NCBI GenBank assembly: GCA_025363655.1
Contig: JANYDK010000121.1
Span: forward strand, 1-64,000
Direction of reading: 5' to 3'
DNA length: 64,000 nt
Source: Deltaproteobacteria bacterium
GTDB lineage: Bacteria; Myxococcota_A; Polyangia; Polyangiales; JADJMO01
Shown here: one piece after another, positions 18,654 through 27,145 of the stretch
Position numbering within the stretch: the stretch's first letter is position 1
Layout: each line of letters begins with the position of its first letter
The notes under the pieces: model-generated
Told to the model about the DNA's origin: nothing
The model's database searches: none
The model's input: only the letters and a program-made list of their open reading frames with translations
Position numbers and translations under genes: made by a program

Positions 18654-19295
18654 ATGACGTCGCGCTTGCTTCCGTCCGCGTCCGTCCTCTTGCGCCGAGG
18701 CGTCGCCCTCTGCACGATTGCCTCACTCGGCAGCATTGCCACAGTCGCGTCGGCAGACGGCGCCTACGTCTACAAGCCTTCGCAGACCGAAGTCCACGGC
18801 AGCCAGGTCGCCTCCAGCGAGTGGCTCCCAATCATCATCGGCGGCGCAGCAGGACTGGTCGTCGGCGGACTCGGTGGAAGCGCCTTCGACGATCGTCAGC
18901 CTCCTGTCTTCGGCGCGCTCGTCGGCGCCGGCGTCGGCGGCTTCACTGGCGGAGCGGGCGGCGCGTGGCTCATCCGCGGGTATCGCGATCAAGACACGCG
19001 CGTCGCCGGTGCGCTGACGGGCCTCGGCGTCGGCGTCGGTCTCGGCTCGATCATCTTCGCCAAGACCATCACCAGCGATCAGACGGGCACCAAGGCTGGC
19101 GGCGTCGCCGGTCTCATTCTCCTTCCCGTCATCGGAATCTTCGCCGGCCGCAGCCTCGCCATCTATCTCGGCAGCAAGCCAAAGAAGGAAGCTGCGCCTG
19201 CGCCCGTCGCGATGATGCACCCGAACGTCGCGCCGATCGTCACCCCAGGGCTCGGCACCACTGGGATGACGCTCGGTTTGGACGGCGTTTTCTAG
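18654..19295 (+). CDS. exported glycine-rich membrane protein
   Basis: The 213-residue product has an N-terminal signal or anchor (RRGVALCTIASLGSIATVASA) and then three or four Gly-rich hydrophobic segments (IIIGGAAGLVVGGLGGSAF, FGALVGAGVGGFTGGAGGAW, ALTGLGVGVGLGSIIFA, GVAGLILLPVIGIFAGRSLA). The Gly-zipper spacing is like that of outer-membrane glycine-zipper lipoproteins and of pore-forming helices. It has no lipobox. No family is assigned. It is divergent from the ACP gene, 138 bases away. It ends one base before the next gene, which is transcribed toward it. Confidence 0.65.
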   Translation: MTSRLLPSASVLLRRGVALCTIASLGSIATVASADGAYVYKPSQTEVHGSQVASSEWLPIIIGGAAGLVVGGLGGSAFDDRQPPVFGALVGAGVGGFTGGAGGAWLIRGYRDQDTRVAGALTGLGVGVGLGSIIFAKTITSDQTGTKAGGVAGLILLPVIGIFAGRSLAIYLGSKPKKEAAPAPVAMMHPNVAPIVTPGLGTTGMTLGLDGVF

Positions 19296-19296
19296 T

Positions 19297-19812
19297 CTAT
19301 TTGCAGTAGCCGGCCGACGAGAAGCTGCTCAGCACCGAGTTGCAGCTGGCGTCGACCTTCGAGTCGACGACCTTCTGACAACCCGCCTGCGTGTCGGCGG
19401 TCGGCAACTTCGGGCAGCAGGTCGCGAGGGCCGCGCAGCCGCCGCCGGACGAACTGCCAGTGTCGGTGCCGCCGGCGTCGGCCGTCGACGTGCTGCACTC
19501 GGTCTTGCAGTTGGTCTGTTCGCAGGTGGTGAGCGGCGAGAGACAGCTCTGACAGGTCGCGTCGGGAAGTCCCTTGCAGCCGGCGCCGGACCACGCGCTG
19601 CACGAGCCGCCGCTGCCGAAACAGGCGCTCACTTGGCTGGCGCACTTCGACTGCGCGCAGGTGCCACAAGCGCTGGAGCTGCCCGAGCTTCCGCCACACG
19701 TCCCCGTCCCGGCGCCGGTGCTGTCGCTGCTGCTGCTGCTGCTGCAGGCGACGGCGCCGAAAGAGACGACGGCGGTGAGGGCGAGGGCGGCGAATGAGTG
19801 GAAGAGGTTCAT
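19297..19812 (-). CDS. Cys-rich lipoprotein with poly-Ser linker
   Basis: The 171-residue product begins with a lipoprotein signal (MNLFHSFAALALTAVVSFGAVAC, lipobox AVAC). A poly-Ser run directly after the lipid-anchored Cys is encoded by an imperfect AGC repeat near 19723-19745. The mature domain has many Cys pairs (CGTCAQSKCASQ, CKGLPDATCQSC, TCEQTNCKTEC, ATCCPKL) and is probably cross-linked by disulfides. A Ser/Gly/Thr/Asp linker separates two Cys-rich halves. This architecture recurs in myxobacterial lipoproteins of unknown role. It converges on the exported membrane protein with a one-base gap. Confidence 0.65.
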   Translation of the reverse strand: MNLFHSFAALALTAVVSFGAVACSSSSSSDSTGAGTGTCGGSSGSSSACGTCAQSKCASQVSACFGSGGSCSAWSGAGCKGLPDATCQSCLSPLTTCEQTNCKTECSTSTADAGGTDTGSSSGGGCAALATCCPKLPTADTQAGCQKVVDSKVDASCNSVLSSFSSAGYCK

Positions 19813-19957
19813 CGAGGTCTGGCTCCTTGATCCGAAGGAAGGGCTCCGGTTCGGTATGGAGTTCAGACGGCGACCTCGACTGCCCATTCCTTGATGAAAT
19901 CGGACATCCCGCGAACCTCTCACGGAGACGCGGGAAAACAGGCGAACGGAAACAGCC

Positions 19958-20203
19958 TCAGTGGCCGGTGGCGAACGTCACGGCCCACGCCAGGTAGACG
20001 ATGGTCGCCGAGCCGAGGAGCGCCGGTACGACGAAGCGTGACCAAGTGACGGCGGCGCGGCTCCCGAGTTCGGAGCGCCCGGCGACGTGCTCTTCGCGAA
20101 AGGTACGCATCGCGACGCGGCGAACGCGGGCGCCGCCCTCGTCGTCGACGTCGAGGGGAGGGAGCGCGCGGAGCGCTTGCAGATCGTCGTCAACTTCGGC
20201 CAC
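19958..20203 (-). CDS. small membrane protein coupled to the ECF sigma factor
   Basis: The 81-residue product has an acidic N-terminus (AEVDDDLQALRALPPLDVDDEGG), a basic middle and a single C-terminal transmembrane helix (about 57-77). It starts at GTG 20203, seven bases after a strong GGAGG, and overlaps the end of the sigma factor gene by 14 bases. Its position is where anti-sigma factors normally sit. It lacks the zinc-binding HxxxCxxC of ZAS anti-sigma proteins and is shorter than usual, so an anti-sigma role is inferred from context only. Confidence 0.7.
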   Translation of the reverse strand: MAEVDDDLQALRALPPLDVDDEGGARVRRVAMRTFREEHVAGRSELGSRAAVTWSRFVVPALLGSATIVYLAWAVTFATGH

Positions 20204-20825
20204 GGAGACCTCCAGTTTGCATCGCCAGCGCGGCGTCGTCGAGGGCGAGGAGCTCGGCGAGCCGAACGCGCGCTCGTCCGAGTCGCTGGCGGAGCGCGTC
20301 CCACTTGATGCCGAGGATCTCCGCGGCTCGCTCGGGCTCGAAGCCTTCGACGGTGACGAGCAAGAGCACCTCGCGTTGCGCGTCGGGGAGCCTGCCGATG
20401 GCACGCTCGAGGCGCTGTACTGCGCGACGATCGTCGACCCGCGCTTCGACCTGTCCATCGTCGGCGCGCCAGTGCACTTCGTCGTCGAGCGCGACCAAAC
20501 GGCTCAAATCGAGCATCGTCCAGCGTCGATGGCTGACCCAAGCGTTGCGCGCGACCGTGTAGAGCCAGGCCGGAAGGTCGGTGTCCTCGGCGAGCCGCGG
20601 CGCGCTCCTCGCGAGCTTCAACCAGGTCTCCTGCAAGAGCTCCTCGGCGACGTCACGCCGTCGACAGAGCCGAAGGAGAAAGCCGAAGACGCGCGCGCGA
20701 TATCGCTCGTAGGCGGCTTCGAACGCAGCCGAATCGCCGCGCCGCAAGCCCTCGACGAGCGGTTGATCGGCCGGATCGCGCACGGGAAGAGAACGCCAGA
20801 TGCGGCGCCCTGTGACAACCCTCAT
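20190..20825 (-). CDS. ECF RNA polymerase sigma factor
   Basis: The 211-residue product has sigma region 2 (about 20-90: AAFEAAYERYRARVFGF, DVAEELLQETWLKL) and region 4 (about 137-192: RLPDAQREVLLLVTVEGF, ERAAEILGIKWDALRQRL) linked by an acidic loop. There is no C-terminal extension, so regulation is probably by an anti-sigma factor. The small membrane protein overlapping its 3' end is the natural candidate. The upstream side is divergent to a membrane protein gene 78 bases away, which may share its regulation. ECF group cannot be assigned by eye. Confidence 0.9.
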   Translation of the reverse strand: MRVVTGRRIWRSLPVRDPADQPLVEGLRRGDSAAFEAAYERYRARVFGFLLRLCRRRDVAEELLQETWLKLARSAPRLAEDTDLPAWLYTVARNAWVSHRRWTMLDLSRLVALDDEVHWRADDGQVEARVDDRRAVQRLERAIGRLPDAQREVLLLVTVEGFEPERAAEILGIKWDALRQRLGRARVRLAELLALDDAALAMQTGGLRGRS

Positions 20826-20903
20826 GGACGAAACGCGACGGCCTTGGAGATTTCTCCGTCACAGACCGGGTTTGGCTACGTTCCACTGCCGGCGAGGTGA
20901 GCG

Positions 20904-21269
20904 ATGTGGACTTTGTTCCGAAACGGCGGATTTCCCATGTTCTTCATCGTGGCGTTCGGGCTCATCGCCCTCGTCACGGCCTTCGTCTATGCGGTTCGGC
21001 CGCGCGCCGAGCACGAAGGCTTCATCAAGTTGATGAGCATCGCGACGCTGCTCTCGGTCTTCTCCGGCACCTGCGGCGACATCGCCGCGGTCGGCTACTA
21101 CGTCGGAAACAAGGCCGAACAGATGACCGGCAGGCAGCTCTCGGCGATTTTGCTCCAAGGCATGGGCGAGTGCACCAGCCCGGGAATTTTCGGCTTCACG
21201 ATGCTCTCGCTGGTCGCGCTGATGTGCGCGGTGGGCAAGCGGCGTTTGGACGCGCGGCGCGGGGAATAG
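20904..21269 (+). CDS. small polytopic membrane protein, possibly MotA/TolQ/ExbB-like
   Basis: The 121-residue product has three hydrophobic segments: FFIVAFGLIALVTAFVYA near the N-terminus, a glycine-rich central one (ATLLSVFSGTCGDIAAVGYY), and FGFTMLSLVALMC near the C-terminus. The segment order and the Gly-rich central helix loosely recall the MotA/TolQ/ExbB proton-channel family, but the protein is short for it and lacks an obvious GLLGTV motif. GAGGTG lies eight bases before the ATG. It is divergent from the ECF sigma factor and converges on the glycosyltransferase gene. Confidence 0.65.
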   Translation: MWTLFRNGGFPMFFIVAFGLIALVTAFVYAVRPRAEHEGFIKLMSIATLLSVFSGTCGDIAAVGYYVGNKAEQMTGRQLSAILLQGMGECTSPGIFGFTMLSLVALMCAVGKRRLDARRGE

Positions 21270-21285
21270 AAGACTGCGCCGTCTT

Positions 21286-24200
21286 CTAGGTGCCCGGCGC
21301 TCGGTGCGGGTCGATGATGCGATCGGGATACTTTCGCATCACGTCGACGCGCGTCGGCGGGATGAGCTGGTGGATCAGCGGCATCAGCGTCTTCACGTCG
21401 AAGCTGCCGAGGAAGACGCGGTTCTGCGCGTCGTGCGGCCCCTCGAGCACCTTCAGCCGCTCGCCGGTGCTGCGACGATAGACGCCGATGAAGACGTCGT
21501 ACTTGCCGGGCTTCATCGTGAACGGCGGGAGCTGGAAGAGCGTGCGATCTTCGAGAATTTCGCCGGCTTTCCAGCGATTCGCCGGATACATCCAGTCGCC
21601 CGGCGTGTGATCGCCCGGGGCTTGGAAGCCCTCGCGCGTGACGTGGACGAAGATGGTGAGGTCTTCCTCCATCGGCCCCGGCAACTTCCACCAGGTGGTC
21701 ATGAAGACCTCGTGGCGCTCGAGCGTCTCCGGCGTCAGCTCGGAGCCGAGGAGCTCGAGGTCGCGCTCGAACTTCACCTTCGGGCCCCCGAGGTTCGGCG
21801 GCGCAGTGTCGAGCACCACCTCGCGCGGGGTCTGCTCCCAGAGATCGCGCCGACGCCAGAGCGAGAGGTAGTACCCGAGCGAGCGCTGCCACGTGCGAAC
21901 GTGCACGTATTTCTGCTGGAAACGCGGGTCGGCGAAGATCTGGAATTGGTAGGGGTTGCTGTTGAAGGTGCTGCCGAGCGCGCCCGGGCCCGGGTCTTTT
22001 TCGAAGGCCTGCGCGATGCGCTGCTCTTCTCCCCGCGGCGTGTAGATGGTGAGGATGGCCCACTCGGGGTTGCGCTTGAAATAGTACTCGCGCATCTCGG
22101 CGTCGTACTTCGACTGGTTGTTGTCGAGGTCGCCTCCGGCGAAGGCGTGCAGCCCGTAGTTGTGTCGTGCGTGCGCGACGGTGCCGTCGACGAGGCCGAT
22201 GAAGTCGAGGAAGTTGATGTCCGGCGCGTGGTACGGCGTCGAGCCCATGTCTTGGAACGCCACCAGCGCGCCGGGGCGCTCGTGGCGGACGATGAACTTG
22301 CCGAGATCGGGGTGGAACGTGCCGGCGAGATCGCCGTGGCCGTCGAAGCCGTGTTGCTCTTTGTAGGTGAACTGGAAGCTGTTCCAGCCCGCGACCGCCA
22401 CTGCGCCCCAACCGAGCGCGTAGACGTATCCTCGAATCGACTCGCTCTTCAGGAGCTTCAGCGTGGCGTCGATCAAGTTCTGCGCGCCGAGGGCGGCGAG
22501 CACCGCGGTGAAGGGAAGCGCAGGCAAATAGAGCCGGTGCCACTGCATCTCGTCGACGCCGACCTTCACGTAGAAGGCCATGAAGGCGAGGCTGATGATC
22601 GCCATCATCGACTTCTCGACGAGGCGCTTGCGATCGGCGAACGCGAGCGGCGCGAGGACGACGAGCACGCCCATGTCGTTGAACTCGAACATGTCGTGGA
22701 GCGTCTTGATGCCTTCGCGCCAGACCAGCGAACCGGTGCCCGTCTTCACGTAGAACGTGTTGGGGACGATGGTGCCGTAGTACTTCCAACGGAAGAGGTG
22801 GCAGGGCACCGTGATGAGGAGGATGCCGCCGACGTAGAGGAGCTGCGCGCGCGAGATTTTACGTGCTCGAACGGCGTCGAGCACCAGCGGGAGACCGACG
22901 AGGATGGCCATCAAGTGGAGCTCGGGTCGCGTGATGCAACCGAGGCCCATGAGCACGCCGGCGATGAAATATTTCCTCGGCAGGATGGTGCCGTCACCCG
23001 AGGCGGGAGCGATCTTCGCGCGCGCGGTCCAGAGGACGAAGGCGCCGACGATGGGGAGGAGCTGCGCCAGTGGCTGCTCGAGGCCGCTCTTCGCCCAGAG
23101 CACGAAGCTCGACGAGCACGCGAGCCACGCCGCGCCCCAGAGGTGCGAGAGCTCCTTGCGCTCGCCGTTGATCCACGAGGTGAAGCGAACCACCTCGATG
23201 AGGCAGGCGATGCCGAGGACGGTGCCGAGCACCTCGCACACTTGGAAGAGGTCCCAGCCGAGCGCTTCGAAGGGCGCGAGGATGAGCACCCAGAGAAAGT
23301 TGGTGAAGCCCTCGAGCTTCTCGCCCGGGTTGAAGACGAGCCCTTGCCCCTTCACCAGGTTGTGCGCGTAACGAAACGAGATGTACGCGTCGTCCTTGAC
23401 GAACTCGAGGACGACGAGAATCCCCAGGAAAAATGGCACCGCCGGCGCGAAGGGAGCGACTCTGCGGAGCCAGTCGGGGAGAGGACGCGCGGCCGAAGCA
23501 GCCGACTCGTCGTCGTCGCTGTCGCTGCGACGGAGGAAGAAGAAAGCCGCTACCACGATGCCGCCGAAGATCGCGCCGAGCCACGCGCGCCACGGACGCA
23601 CGAGGCCCCAGTACTCGAGGAGCGCCATCTGCCGCGGCGTGATCGTGCGCAGCGTCGCGTCGGGGTTCGCGGGGACGAGCTCGACGAAGCCGGCGTGGAC
23701 GCGGTTGTCGGGGGTCTTCGGCGTCAGCACCTTGAGGCGCGCCCACGTCGTTCGGTCGTAGAGGCCGGCGAAAATCTCGAAACGTCCCGGCTTGCACGAG
23801 GCCGGCACCTGCAGCGTCACCGCGTGCGTGATCTCACCATCGGCCCACTTCAACGTGCTCGGCGTCGGCGGCTGATCTTGGACGAGACGACACTGCGTGG
23901 TGGCGTTGCTCACCGACTCGACGTGGATGAAGAACCACAAGTCGGCGTCGAGCGCGTGCTTGCTGCGGAGCTTGAAAGTGAGCGGGATGGTGCCGCCCGG
24001 GCTCGCCTCGTTCGGTGTCGTCACCGACGTGAGGGAGACGTCCTGCTCGAAGAGGATCTTGTCGTCGACGCTGCGGGAGATGAACACCACCGCGGCGATC
24101 ACCACCGCGATCAGCGCCATCAGCGCTCGGAGCAACTGGCCCTGCGTCTTCTTGCGCGCGGCCAGATCGGGCCCCTTCGTCTTCTTCGCGGAGGGCTTCT

Positions 24201-24396
24201 CCGGCGTCTTCTCCGGGCTCTTCTCGGGCTTGCTCTCCGGCGGATCGCTCTTCGGCCGCGGCGGGAGCGAGCTGCGCGTCTTCGCACGCGGCGAGGCGGC
24301 GAGGGTCCCCTCCGGGTCGGGCTCGGCGACGTCTTCGTCATCGACGCGCGGCTGCGGGGGATCACTCTTCTTGCTCTCGTCGTCCTTCTCGGTCAT
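21286..24396 (-). CDS. GT-C family membrane glycosyltransferase with flanking beta-sandwich domains
   Basis: The 1036-residue product starts with a cytoplasmic Lys/Pro/Ser-rich tail (about 1-88), one transmembrane helix (about 91-110), a periplasmic beta-sandwich (about 115-240), then a multi-helix core with the GT-C acidic motif Asp335-Asp336 (VKDDAYISFRYA) and EGFTNFLWVL. These are the hallmarks of AftB/GT39-like enzymes that use polyprenyl-phosphate sugars. A soluble periplasmic region follows, ending in a second beta-sandwich. The two sandwiches resemble each other (GLYDRTTWARLKVLTP and GVYRRSTGERLKVLEG, each followed by NRV), so one probably arose by duplication. The ATG is at 24396. The glycan target is unknown. 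Confidence 0.8.
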   Translation of the reverse strand: MTEKDDESKKSDPPQPRVDDEDVAEPDPEGTLAASPRAKTRSSLPPRPKSDPPESKPEKSPEKTPEKPSAKKTKGPDLAARKKTQGQLLRALMALIAVVIAAVVFISRSVDDKILFEQDVSLTSVTTPNEASPGGTIPLTFKLRSKHALDADLWFFIHVESVSNATTQCRLVQDQPPTPSTLKWADGEITHAVTLQVPASCKPGRFEIFAGLYDRTTWARLKVLTPKTPDNRVHAGFVELVPANPDATLRTITPRQMALLEYWGLVRPWRAWLGAIFGGIVVAAFFFLRRSDSDDDESAASAARPLPDWLRRVAPFAPAVPFFLGILVVLEFVKDDAYISFRYAHNLVKGQGLVFNPGEKLEGFTNFLWVLILAPFEALGWDLFQVCEVLGTVLGIACLIEVVRFTSWINGERKELSHLWGAAWLACSSSFVLWAKSGLEQPLAQLLPIVGAFVLWTARAKIAPASGDGTILPRKYFIAGVLMGLGCITRPELHLMAILVGLPLVLDAVRARKISRAQLLYVGGILLITVPCHLFRWKYYGTIVPNTFYVKTGTGSLVWREGIKTLHDMFEFNDMGVLVVLAPLAFADRKRLVEKSMMAIISLAFMAFYVKVGVDEMQWHRLYLPALPFTAVLAALGAQNLIDATLKLLKSESIRGYVYALGWGAVAVAGWNSFQFTYKEQHGFDGHGDLAGTFHPDLGKFIVRHERPGALVAFQDMGSTPYHAPDINFLDFIGLVDGTVAHARHNYGLHAFAGGDLDNNQSKYDAEMREYYFKRNPEWAILTIYTPRGEEQRIAQAFEKDPGPGALGSTFNSNPYQFQIFADPRFQQKYVHVRTWQRSLGYYLSLWRRRDLWEQTPREVVLDTAPPNLGGPKVKFERDLELLGSELTPETLERHEVFMTTWWKLPGPMEEDLTIFVHVTREGFQAPGDHTPGDWMYPANRWKAGEILEDRTLFQLPPFTMKPGKYDVFIGVYRRSTGERLKVLEGPHDAQNRVFLGSFDVKTLMPLIHQLIPPTRVDVMRKYPDRIIDPHRAPGT

Positions 24397-24479
24397 CGCG
24401 GGGCGCACGGTAGCTCACGCGGCCGCCGAGCGAAAACGGTCGGGCAATCATCGAGTGATTATGTGATTTCGCGCACGGC

Positions 24480-25052
24480 TCAATCGGCGATGGCGACGCG
24501 CTTGACGAAGCAGGCATGGCAGGTCGGCGCGTAGCTCTCGTCGCCACCGAGCTGCACCTGCGGACCTTGGCGCGTGGCCTTTCCGTCGACGAGGCGCATG
24601 TTGAAGATCGCCTTGCGATTGCAGTACTGGCAGGTGACCTTCACCTCTTCGATGGTGTCGGCGAGCTCCATCAGCCGTCGGCTTCCGGGGAAGAGTTGCG
24701 TGCGAAAGTCGGTGCGCAGGCCGTAGCAAATGACCGGGACGTTGTGCGACAGCGTGAGGCGGCGCAGCTGCTCGATGACCGCCACCGAGAGGAACTGCGC
24801 TTCGTCGACGAGCGCGCAGTGCAGTCCGTCGAACGGTGCTTCGTCGAGCAAGCTTCCTTCGTCGAGGAGGACGTCGGCCTCGGCCGAGAGCCCGGCGCGC
24901 GAGACGACCTTGCCGCTGCCGAAGCGATCGTCGAGCCGCGGCTTGAGGATGAGCACGCGCTTGCCTTGCGTCCGGTAGTTGTGCGCGACCGCGAGCAAGT
25001 TGAGGGTCTTCGCGCTGCTCATCGTTCCATAACGAAAATATAGTTTGGCCAT
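24480..25052 (-). CDS. tdk: thymidine kinase
   Basis: The 190-residue product is a type II thymidine kinase. The P-loop is in FRYGTMSSAKTLNLL, the Walker B/catalytic region is VDEAQFL, and the lasso/zinc domain has paired cysteines CQYC and CHAC. It phosphorylates deoxythymidine in the salvage pathway. The ATG at 25052 is preceded by GGGAG. It lies 84 bases upstream of the glycosyltransferase gene on the same strand, and is divergent from the EamA permease gene. No unusual features. Confidence 0.95.
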   Translation of the reverse strand: MAKLYFRYGTMSSAKTLNLLAVAHNYRTQGKRVLILKPRLDDRFGSGKVVSRAGLSAEADVLLDEGSLLDEAPFDGLHCALVDEAQFLSVAVIEQLRRLTLSHNVPVICYGLRTDFRTQLFPGSRRLMELADTIEEVKVTCQYCNRKAIFNMRLVDGKATRQGPQVQLGGDESYAPTCHACFVKRVAIAD

Positions 25053-25175
25053 GGTCACGGGCTCCCGGGAAAACGAGCTTGTGCGCGTGCTCGCCGCTCG
25101 CCGCCAAGTGGAAAGGGTGTGGAGGAAATGTTGGAAAGTCTCGCCGGCCGACGTGCTCGACCCTAAGGCGGCGTG

Positions 25176-26102
25176 ATGCCCGTCGGTGAGCTCGCAGCCG
25201 TTCTCGCTGCCATCACCTGGGCGGTCGGAGCGATCCTCTTCGCGCGCATCGGTCGTGAGGTGCCGCCGGGCGCGATGAACCTCGGGAAGCTGGTGGCCGC
25301 GGGCGTCTTCTTGTCGCTGACGAGGCTCGTCATCGCTCCGGTCGCGCCGCTCGGCGCCGTGCCCTCGTCGGCGGGCGTGCTGCTGCTCGCGAGCGCGATC
25401 GTCGGGCTCACCATCGGCGACACTGCGTACTTTGCGGCGATGGAGGCGATCGGCGTCTCGCGCGCCATTCTCATGCTCTCGTCGGCGCCGGTCTTCACCG
25501 CGATCGGCGGCTATTTTTTCCTTCACGAGAAGCTTGGCGCGCGCTCGATGGTCGGCATCGCGATCACGCTCGCGGGCGTCCTCTTCGTCGTGCTCCGGCC
25601 GTCCCTCGCCCAAGAAAACTCCGAGCCGCTCGCGTCCGATCCGCCGAAGAGGCATGCCGCACGAGGGCTCGTGTTCGGTCTCGTCGCCGCGCTCGGACAA
25701 GCGTCGGGGAGCCTATTTTCCCGGCGTGCGATGCAGGCGGGGATCGATCCGCTCGCGGCCAGCGCCGGACGCGTGGTCTCTGCCGCCGTCGTCCTCATTC
25801 TCCTCGCGGTCATCGCCGGGCGCGCGCGCGGATGGATCGCCGCGCTTCGTCGCGATCGAGCGTGGCTCAAGGTCTCCACCGCGGCGATGCTCGGTACCTA
25901 CTGCGGCGTCTGGCTCTCGCAGGTGGGCATCGCCCGCGCTTCGTCGGCGGGAGTCGCCGCCACGCTCCTCGCGACGACACCCGTCTTCGCGCTCCCCATC
26001 GCGCACTACAGCGGCGTCGAACGGGCGACCGGCCGCGCGGTCCTCGGCGCGCTGCTCACCGTCCTCGGCATCGCCGTTCTCTCGACCAGCCGGGGTGGTT
26101 GA
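25176..26102 (+). CDS. EamA/DMT superfamily permease
   Basis: The 308-residue product is an integral membrane protein with about ten helices in two EamA repeats (first about 3-135, second about 158-305). Repeat-specific glycine-rich helices (GVLLLASAIVGLTIGDTAYF; AAMLGTYCGVWLSQVG) and the terminal helix with ALLTVLGIAVLSTS are typical. It is a drug/metabolite-type exporter or importer with unknown substrate. ATG 25176 is preceded by AAGGCGG; the in-frame GTG just before it would add one residue. Confidence 0.88.
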   Translation: MPVGELAAVLAAITWAVGAILFARIGREVPPGAMNLGKLVAAGVFLSLTRLVIAPVAPLGAVPSSAGVLLLASAIVGLTIGDTAYFAAMEAIGVSRAILMLSSAPVFTAIGGYFFLHEKLGARSMVGIAITLAGVLFVVLRPSLAQENSEPLASDPPKRHAARGLVFGLVAALGQASGSLFSRRAMQAGIDPLAASAGRVVSAAVVLILLAVIAGRARGWIAALRRDRAWLKVSTAAMLGTYCGVWLSQVGIARASSAGVAATLLATTPVFALPIAHYSGVERATGRAVLGALLTVLGIAVLSTSRGG

Positions 26103-26133
26103 GGTCGCTGCCACATCGCGCGATGCTGCATCG

Positions 26134-27111
26134 ATGCACGGGCAATCGCACCTCCCGCGGATCGCGATTCTCGCGTATTTTGCCGCGTTTCTTGCGTCGA
26201 CCGGGTGCAAGAAGGAACCGCCGAGGCCGACCATCGAGCCCGATCGTCCGAGCTCGTCCGTGTCGGTGGCGAAGACCGTCGATGCTGCGCCCGCGCCTTC
26301 GCCGACGCCGAAATCGGCGAGCGCTTGCATGAAGAAGATCTTCCGCGACGCCCCGCTCGATGGCGCATGGCTCGACGGCAACAGCATCGTCTTCTGCGCC
26401 AAGACCAACGAGTGGGCCGAGCCGCCGAACTTGCGTGCTTGTTTCGCCGTCGAATGGGCCAGTGGCGTCTATCGCGCGATGCCGAATGATCTGGTGGCGC
26501 CGAAGCATCCGATGCCCGTGAAGACCTCGAGCCTCGCCGCGACCTCCATCGGCGGCGCCTTCACGTCCTCGCTCAAAGGCGGGCTTCGAGTGCCCCACGG
26601 CGCGACGCTTGAGCTCGTCGACACCAAGACGAAGGCGAAGAAGACGGCCCCCATCGACTACGACGAGCACGTCGTCTTGGAAGGTTGGCTCGGTGACGGT
26701 GTCGTCTTGCATACCTCGGTCGACGAAGGCCCGGGCTGCGTGCGATCGATCTATTTGCCCATGAAAACGTGGCCGATCGTGCTCTACCCGGGAGGCATCG
26801 ACCTAGGGAGCTGTTACGACACGCAAGAGCTGGTGTTCGACACGCCGTCGAAGAAGAAGGCGCTCGTCGATGGCGACGGCGGCAAGTTGGTGCTCGTCGA
26901 TCCCCCCACGCTCGTCGTCGACACGCTCGATCCGAAGCACTCGACCGGCGGTCCCGGCGAGTTCTCCACCTTCACGCCGAGCGCCACCGAGGTCGTCATC
27001 CTCTACGCAGCGCCCGTCGGTGACTTCGTCCGTTACGACCTCGACAAAGAGGCCATCGCCTCGGATGGCGCCCCCGACCTCTGCGACGAGCCCGACGCCG
27101 GCTCGAAATGA
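26134..27111 (+). CDS. lipoprotein of unknown function
   Basis: The 325-residue product has a signal peptide (HLPRIAILAYFAAFLASTGC, lipobox STGC, followed by Lys-Lys-Glu), a Pro/Ser/Ala-rich linker and a domain with several cysteines (ACMKKIF, VFCAKTN, RACFAVE, GCVRSIY, SCYDTQE, DLCDEP). Short alternating hydrophobic strands in the second half suggest a beta-propeller-like or beta-rich fold. No family is recognised. It lies between the EamA permease and the aminotransferase on the same strand, without evidence of functional linkage. Confidence 0.68.
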   Translation: MHGQSHLPRIAILAYFAAFLASTGCKKEPPRPTIEPDRPSSSVSVAKTVDAAPAPSPTPKSASACMKKIFRDAPLDGAWLDGNSIVFCAKTNEWAEPPNLRACFAVEWASGVYRAMPNDLVAPKHPMPVKTSSLAATSIGGAFTSSLKGGLRVPHGATLELVDTKTKAKKTAPIDYDEHVVLEGWLGDGVVLHTSVDEGPGCVRSIYLPMKTWPIVLYPGGIDLGSCYDTQELVFDTPSKKKALVDGDGGKLVLVDPPTLVVDTLDPKHSTGGPGEFSTFTPSATEVVILYAAPVGDFVRYDLDKEAIASDGAPDLCDEPDAGSK

Positions 27112-27145
27112 CGAACCGACACGAATTTGCTAGCGAGAGAGCACG

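Noticed and set aside
24430-24460. AATCA-N5-TGATT hairpin between tdk and the GT-C gene
   Set aside because: The stem is only five pairs and lacks a T tract on the minus strand, so it is not a convincing terminator or operator.
21304-24534. 1076-codon open frame on the plus strand
   Set aside because: It lies antisense to the GT-C gene, whose membrane helices and DD motif are clear; the plus-strand product is low-complexity Arg/Glu/Asp/His.
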